Assembly: GCF_014208035.1 (NCBI RefSeq)
Contig: NZ_JACHMK010000001.1
Coordinates: forward strand, 2,480,001-2,544,000
Direction: 5' to 3'
From: Schaalia hyovaginalis
GTDB lineage: Bacteria > Actinomycetota > Actinomycetes > Actinomycetales > Actinomycetaceae
DNA length: 64,000 bases
The translations under genes and the position numbers were made by a program. Below are positions 58,911 to 64,000 of this stretch, piece by piece. The notes under the pieces are model-generated. The model was not told the origin of the DNA. It saw nothing but the letters and a program-made list of their open reading frames with translations, and did not search any database. Position 1 is the stretch's first letter. The number at the start of each line of letters is the position of its first letter.

Positions 58911-61694
58911 TCAGCGGGCTCCTTCGTCATAGATCTCGTCGACCACCTTGCCGCCGAGCACTTCGAGGATCGCGGGCAGGCCGAATCGGGTCGTGGTTTC
59001 GATGTTCTCGTCATCGATCGAAGCGGTGTCGTCGATCGCGGGAGCCTCAGCGCCAGGCGATGCGGATGCGGAATCCGACGAGGGCGCAGAGCCCGTGGAA
59101 TCGTCCTCGAAGGAGACGGAGGGGCCCCCGGGGATCGGCGCCGCGTTCCATCCGGCGAGGCTCACCGATGCGGGCTCGGGCCATGCGACCTGATCGGCGT
59201 CAACGGACCGGTAAGCCTGCGGCTGCGACGAGGGCGATCCGGATGAGTCCGAGGCCCGCTTCGATGCGGGGGGCTCGAGCGCCTCGCCCTCGGAGATGCC
59301 GGGCCCTTCGGGATGGGGTTCGGGAGCCGCGCCGTCTTCGTCCTCATCGTAGGTGAAGACGCTGAGCGCCGGCCGTGCGGGGATCCGATCGCTTCGAGGA
59401 TCGGCCGCGGCTGCACGGGACTCGACCGGGACGGCGACGGGAGCGACCTCGGGCCAGGCGGACGATTCCGCCGCTACGGCATCCGGACGGACTGACGCCC
59501 CAGGCCCCGGTTCCTTCTCCGTTCCGGTCTCCGTTCCGGGCCAAGGCTGATCGGCGCGAATCGCTTCACGCGGATCCGCGTCGGCCGCGTCGGCCGCGCG
59601 CACGGCGGGAGTCGCGGGCTCCGGCCAGGACGGGGCCTGCGCGGACTCGGTCCGATCGCCCTCGCCCCGGTCCCGGTCACTCCAGTCGTGCTCGCCCCGG
59701 TCCCGGTCAAAAGGGCGCGGCTCCTCGGGCGCCCCCGCATTCGCCTCCCGAGCCGCCAGGGCCGAAGGCGTCGTGACGGCCGGGCCGCCGATCGACTGGC
59801 CGATGCCGGTGCGCACCTGCACCCTGACCCCGGTGATGTCGTACACGGCCTCGGAAACCTTGAGGGCCTTGTCATTGCGCTCCATGTTCCGCGCGAGGCC
59901 CTCATTCGGGAAAACGAGGACGAGGACATCCCCGTCGATCGCGCCGAGCTGGGCGTGGTCCCTCACGAGGCTCCACGTCGCCCGGCTCGCGGAGGCCAGC
60001 CGATCGAGGATCTCCTGCCAGCGGCCCCGGATGAGATCGGCGTCCTTCCCCGACGCATGCGCACGCGGTTCAGGGCTCGCTTCGGTCGGCCGATCCGGAT
60101 GCGCCGCTGAGGCATCCGTCGCCTGAGGGGACGCGTGCGGGGGCTGAGAGGGCTCGGAGGGCTCGTGCACCGGAGCGGCGGGCTGTTCCGCCATTGGCTG
60201 CGGAGTGAGCGGCTCCGGTGCCCGCGCGGAAGGAGGATCGGCGGGCGAGGGAGCGCCTGCGACGGACAGCACGACATCCGGCCATCCGGAATCCGCGGCA
60301 GGCGGTCGTGCCCCAGAAGAAGACGTCTGAGGTTCCGGCCCCTCCGCCGGCCGGGAGGGCCATGCATTCGCCTGGGCCGCCGACGCCCCCTGGGCGGGAG
60401 CGGCCCCCTGTGAAGTCTCAGGCGCGGAGGAGCGCAGCGGATCCGCCTGCGAAGCGCGCGAACGCTGAAGCTGCTCCCGGGCCTCCTTCGGGCCGAAGGA
60501 CCCCGAAGGCGCGACCTCGCGGGGAGCTCCCCCGCCTGCCGGGCCGACGGTTCCGGGAAGGGGCGCCTCATCCACGGCCCGGGCTGCCGGAGCGTGCGAG
60601 GGGACGAGGATGCGTCCGATGAGGAGTTCGAGCTGCAGGCGCGGCGAGGTCGCCCCGGCCATCTGGCGCAGCGCCTCATCGGCGAGATCGGCGGCCCGCG
60701 ACAGGGCCCGCGGCCCCCAATTCGCGGCTTGGGTCCTCATGCGATCGAACTGGTCGGAGGGCACGCCGACGAGGACATCGGCCGCGCCATCGCCCGCGAC
60801 GGCGATGATGAGCAGATCCCGGAGGCGCTGAAGAAGATCCTCGACGAAGCGGCGCGGGTCGTGGCCGGAATCGACCGTGCGCTCAACGACCCGGTACACC
60901 GCGGCGCCGTCCCCGCCGGCAAGGGCGTCGATCGTCTCATCGAGCAGATGCGCATCCGTATAGCCGAGCAGGGAGACCGCGGTCTCGTAGGTGACTTCGC
61001 CCTCGATCGACCCGGCGATCAGCTGGTCGAGCACCGAGAGCGTGTCGCGCACCGAGCCTCCGCCGGAGCGCATCACTATGTCGAAGACGCCCGGATCGAT
61101 GCGCACGCCCTCCTCCCCGGCGAGGGACGCGAGGTACGGGCCGAGAACGTCCGGGGGAACCAGGCGGAACGGGTAGTGATGCGTACGGGATCGGATCGTC
61201 CCGATCACGCGGTCCGGTTCGGTGGTCGCGAAGACGAACTTCACATGCTCGGGAGGCTCCTCCACGAGTTTGAGCAGGGCGTTGAATCCTTCGCGGGTCA
61301 CCATGTGCGCCTCATCGATGATGAAGACCTTGTAACGGTCGCGCACCGGCGCGAAGGTCGCGCGTTCACGCAACTCGCGGGCATCATCGACGCCGCCGTG
61401 GCTGGCCGCGTCGATCTCGACGACATCGAGGGAGCCCGGCCCGCCCGTGGCGAGTTCGCGGCATGAATCACAGGTCCCGCAGGGGGTGTCCGTCGGCCCC
61501 TGCTCGCAGTTCAGGCAGCGCGCCAGGATCCTGGCCGAGGTCGTCTTCCCGCACCCGCGCGGACCCGAGAAGAGATAGGCGTGCGTCACCCTGTTCGCGC
61601 GCAATGCGGCGCGCAGCGGCCCGGTCACATGGTCCTGACCGATCACGGCGGCGAAGGTGTCGGGTCGATAGCGGCGATACAGAGCAGTTGTCAC
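58911..61694 (-). CDS. dnaX: DNA polymerase III gamma/tau subunit with repeated WP motifs in the linker
   Basis: 927 residues. The clamp-loader ATPase core (1-370) has Walker [21 protein letters not shown] (diagnostic GPRGCGKT), zinc cysteines CLNC and CGTCDSC, Walker [10 protein letters not shown] and the sensor [12 protein letters not shown] tau-like domain lies at 551-635. About 380-550 and 640-895 are disordered Pro/Ala/Glu-rich linkers with repeated Trp-Pro motifs (W445, W471, W690, W718, W747, W838). The conserved end is [20 protein letters not shown]. No slippery shift signal was noticed. Confidence 0.96.
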   Translation of the reverse strand: MTTALYRRYRPDTFAAVIGQDHVTGPLRAALRANRVTHAYLFSGPRGCGKTTSARILARCLNCEQGPTDTPCGTCDSCRELATGGPGSLDVVEIDAASHGGVDDARELRERATFAPVRDRYKVFIIDEAHMVTREGFNALLKLVEEPPEHVKFVFATTEPDRVIGTIRSRTHHYPFRLVPPDVLGPYLASLAGEEGVRIDPGVFDIVMRSGGGSVRDTLSVLDQLIAGSIEGEVTYETAVSLLGYTDAHLLDETIDALAGGDGAAVYRVVERTVDSGHDPRRFVEDLLQRLRDLLIIAVAGDGAADVLVGVPSDQFDRMRTQAANWGPRALSRAADLADEALRQMAGATSPRLQLELLIGRILVPSHAPAARAVDEAPLPGTVGPAGGGAPREVAPSGSFGPKEAREQLQRSRASQADPLRSSAPETSQGAAPAQGASAAQANAWPSRPAEGPEPQTSSSGARPPAADSGWPDVVLSVAGAPSPADPPSARAPEPLTPQPMAEQPAAPVHEPSEPSQPPHASPQATDASAAHPDRPTEASPEPRAHASGKDADLIRGRWQEILDRLASASRATWSLVRDHAQLGAIDGDVLVLVFPNEGLARNMERNDKALKVSEAVYDITGVRVQVRTGIGQSIGGPAVTTPSALAAREANAGAPEEPRPFDRDRGEHDWSDRDRGEGDRTESAQAPSWPEPATPAVRAADAADADPREAIRADQPWPGTETGTEKEPGPGASVRPDAVAAESSAWPEVAPVAVPVESRAAAADPRSDRIPARPALSVFTYDEDEDGAAPEPHPEGPGISEGEALEPPASKRASDSSGSPSSQPQAYRSVDADQVAWPEPASVSLAGWNAAPIPGGPSVSFEDDSTGSAPSSDSASASPGAEAPAIDDTASIDDENIETTTRFGLPAILEVLGGKVVDEIYDEGAR

Positions 61695-63121
61695 GGTCCC
61701 ACCCTACGTGCCCGAGCGGGCATTTGCGTCCGCCCTCCCCCTCGGATGAGCATCAGCGCCCCTCCTCTCAGGATTGCCCGCCCTGCGCAGGAACGCAGCA
61801 TACGACGAGCTCTTCGAAGCGATGAAGAGACGAGACTGAGGCATATGGAATCGTTGTTAAGAAACGCGCAGTGAAAAAGGTGATTCCTCTCGAACCTGAC
61901 GTCCGATCAGCTTTCGGTGCGACAGAGCAATGGATCTGTTCGCTTCAGCGCACTTCTAGCTCGCACTAGAGGCTATCAACACCAACAAAATAAGTTGCTC
62001 GACACTCCGGAAACGAGTTACATGGGAGGCGAAGACATCGTTTGCCGATTTATATATGGTTGTTACGCAAGGATTGGAAGCGATTGAGTCTGGCCTTGTT
62101 GAGGCCCATGGCGACACCGCTCAAATCATCAACCAGCAGAAAGCAATATCCGATCGGACTCCAACATCCCTAGCACAGCAATATTGCCCATATCTCGTCG
62201 GACTGATAGGATGCGGTTATGGCGCATTGTGGCGTCATGCTCCAATTCTTGCTGACACCAACCCGCGATTGCACTGCTGATCGATTTAGGGGAGAGTGCA
62301 TTCTGGATTTGGGCTTCCGCTCAGCGCCAAGGAGGGATCGCTGTGAAAAGCGATAAGCATATCGCCTGGGAAATCACTGGAAGCGCGATATTAATTATTG
62401 GAATAATTGCACTTATATACCTGTTTGAAATGCCAGGGTATATCCTCATAGTCGGACTCATGGTGATCGCCGGACAATGGACCGGTCTCCTGCTTTCACG
62501 CCGAAGTAGATTCAAAGATGATGAATAGAATGCCACCTCGAGCCTGATCCATTAGATCATTCATCAGCAGAATGGTTTCAGAGAGCCCTTACCCGGCATT
62601 TCGACATCAATCATCATGGCATCCGTATCGAAGTGTTCGCCAGCATTTAGAAGACAGATCGCTTGTGAACCGCTTGCCGCACAAGCTGTAATCAATATGT
62701 CATTGCAGACGGAGAGATTCTCTGCCGACTGATTGATGCGGAATTCATCATCGCCAAGAAGCAGCACTTTCATTGATTCGCTCATTGAAACTCATGGCAA
62801 CAGAATTCAAGCCTTGCTGATCATGGGCGGTCGATGAGGTCGCAATATGAAGGCGAACAATCCACAACAGACCCGAAGCTCTGCATGCGAGGACGCGGTT
62901 CTGATGCTTGACAGAAAGGCTAAGAATCGATACCCCTACCCTCTGAAGTTCCCCTGCTTGATACATGTCGACACCTTTGTCGAAACATTATTCGTCACCA
63001 CACTTAAATCAGTTGTTCATCGCATTCGCTTACGAGGAACGCATTCGGATCTTCATAGACCCTTTTCGGGACACAACCTTGGGAAAATGCAGCAAAAGCA
63101 GCGAGGTTCACAGTCAAGGAA
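61695..63121. other. Gene-poor, AT-richer stretch with only weak small ORFs
   Basis: The DNA between the dnaX start and the right-edge gene is visibly lower in GC than its flanks. It holds no gene I recognise. One small ORF with a good ribosome site (62343-62528) is given separately. Others (62056-62280 plus; 62564-62785 minus with ITACAASGSQAIC; 62748-62966 minus; 62847-63158 plus) lack family signals and are mostly without ribosome sites. It may be degraded foreign DNA. Confidence 0.5.
62343..62528 (+). CDS. Small two-helix membrane protein, uncharacterised
   Basis: 61 residues from GTG 62343 with an excellent AAGGAGG at 7 bp. Two hydrophobic helices (about 9-29 and 31-49: ITGSAILIIGIIALIYLF and GYILIVGLMVIAGQW) have a basic end (SRRSRFKDDE). 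Function is unknown. It is the only convincingly translatable frame in the AT-rich block right of dnaX. Confidence 0.6.
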   Translation: MKSDKHIAWEITGSAILIIGIIALIYLFEMPGYILIVGLMVIAGQWTGLLLSRRSRFKDDE

Positions 63122-63256
63122 TCATACGCGCCTAAACTGCACGAGTAAGACAGGGTGAGAGGAATCCAGACCGGTGAATGCATGAGGATGCAGAGCATTT
63201 AAGATCGCGGACAGCAGGGCAAATGAGAGAAAGGCTCCGATCAACAAATGCTTCAT
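63122..63256 (-). CDS. Short secreted or membrane-inserted peptide, 44 residues
   Basis: ATG 63256 follows GAGGAG at 6 bp. The peptide begins MKHLLIGAFLSFALLSAILN, a signal-peptide or single-helix pattern, and continues ALHPHAFTGLDSSHPV to end VQFRRV. It is too short for gene callers and I do not recognise it. It could be a signalling peptide or small membrane peptide; there is no processing or transport gene beside it. Confidence 0.45.
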   Translation of the reverse strand: MKHLLIGAFLSFALLSAILNALHPHAFTGLDSSHPVLLVQFRRV

Positions 63257-63487
63257 AGCAGCTCCTCACTCTGCAGCGCACCCCTGCACCCGATCCCCTC
63301 CCCTTAAGGAAGGGTCAAGGAGGGCTATATCGGAATGACACACACAGACATCACCCACAAAGTGGGTTGAGGATGTTTCCAGAACCTGGAGCGTCCTGAT
63401 TCCCAGGCTCGCATTTCAATTACCCTGTCCGATGAATGGACAAGCATCCTCGTCGCAAGGAGCGCATTCACCTTCTGCTCGGGCATT

Positions 63488-63526
63488 CTGCTCCGCCCTC
63501 GTCACCCATCGACGAGGGCGGAGCAG
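63488..63526 (-). terminator. Terminator of the GuaB1-type gene
   Basis: A 16-bp perfect stem (63488-63503 with 63511-63526) has a 7-nt loop. It lies 19 bp downstream of the gene's stop on the minus strand. The CCGCCCTCGTC core recurs at 57485. Confidence 0.8.
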
Positions 63527-63544
63527 ACAAGCTCGACGAAGGAA

Positions 63545-64000
<456 letters not shown>

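Noticed and set aside
58911..61694. Programmed frameshift in dnaX giving a separate gamma protein
   Set aside because: No A-rich slippery run with a downstream hairpin was noticed in this GC-rich gene.
61695..61810. SRP (4.5S/6S-type) RNA gene upstream of dnaX
   Set aside because: The region where ffs is often found was read on both strands for the conserved GGTCAGGTCCGGAAGGAAGC-type loop, and it is absent.

Overview
The window is a high-GC (about 65-70% by eye) actinobacterial chromosome segment. The gene complement is tRNA-Glu/Asp/Phe, DUF3073, DUF3618, an Rv0338c-type Fe-S reductase, a fused MrpA/B antiporter, a GuaB1-type protein, dcd, purF/purM, lysC/asd and a long DnaX. It points to Actinomycetaceae (Actinomyces/Schaalia-like). 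That assignment is inferred from gene content and style, not from a search.

Layout. 1-5 kb: start of msrB (leaving the window), an MscS channel, a tRNA-Glu/Asp/Phe cluster with promoter and terminator, a degenerate ABC-ATPase-like protein, a holin-like/DUF3618 pair and DUF3073. 5-19 kb: an S41 protease, a Fic protein behind inverted repeats, purM/purF, an RNB ribonuclease, a membrane Fe-S reductase, two unknown proteins, dcd and mutY. 19-22.4 kb: a MacB-type ABC exporter with adaptor. 22.6-29.4 kb: the Mrp Na+/H+ antiporter operon (AB-C-D-E-F-G), with overlapping or nearly touching genes throughout. 29.8-31.8 kb: a divergent MFS/TetR pair with a palindromic operator.

31.8-40.1 kb is a decayed prophage of lower GC. 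It holds the C-terminal half of a C5 methyltransferase, small genes each carrying the same promoter-like repeat and mostly its own hairpin terminator, a frameshifted terminase, a low-GC Cys-rich membrane/secreted protein inserted as a moron, a portal gene, and a head protease fused by deletion to the C-terminus of a large serine integrase. It ends next to a tRNA-Gly.

40.3-64 kb returns to chromosome: Nudix hydrolase, TetR, thioredoxin, and asd and lysC separated by an unusual array of eight 22-bp units (four direct, four inverted). Next come an EbgA/EbgC beta-galactosidase operon with an APC permease under a divergent LacI regulator with paired operators, a TrpXYZ-like ABC importer, a two-component system, TM2 and DUF554 membrane proteins, and recR and dnaX. 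A gene-poor AT-richer stretch with small ORFs follows, and the window ends in the 3' part of a GuaB1-type gene.

The candidates most worth follow-up are the 22-bp array between lysC and asd, the monocistronic cassette array of the prophage, the Cys-rich moron, and the repeated WP motifs in the DnaX linker.
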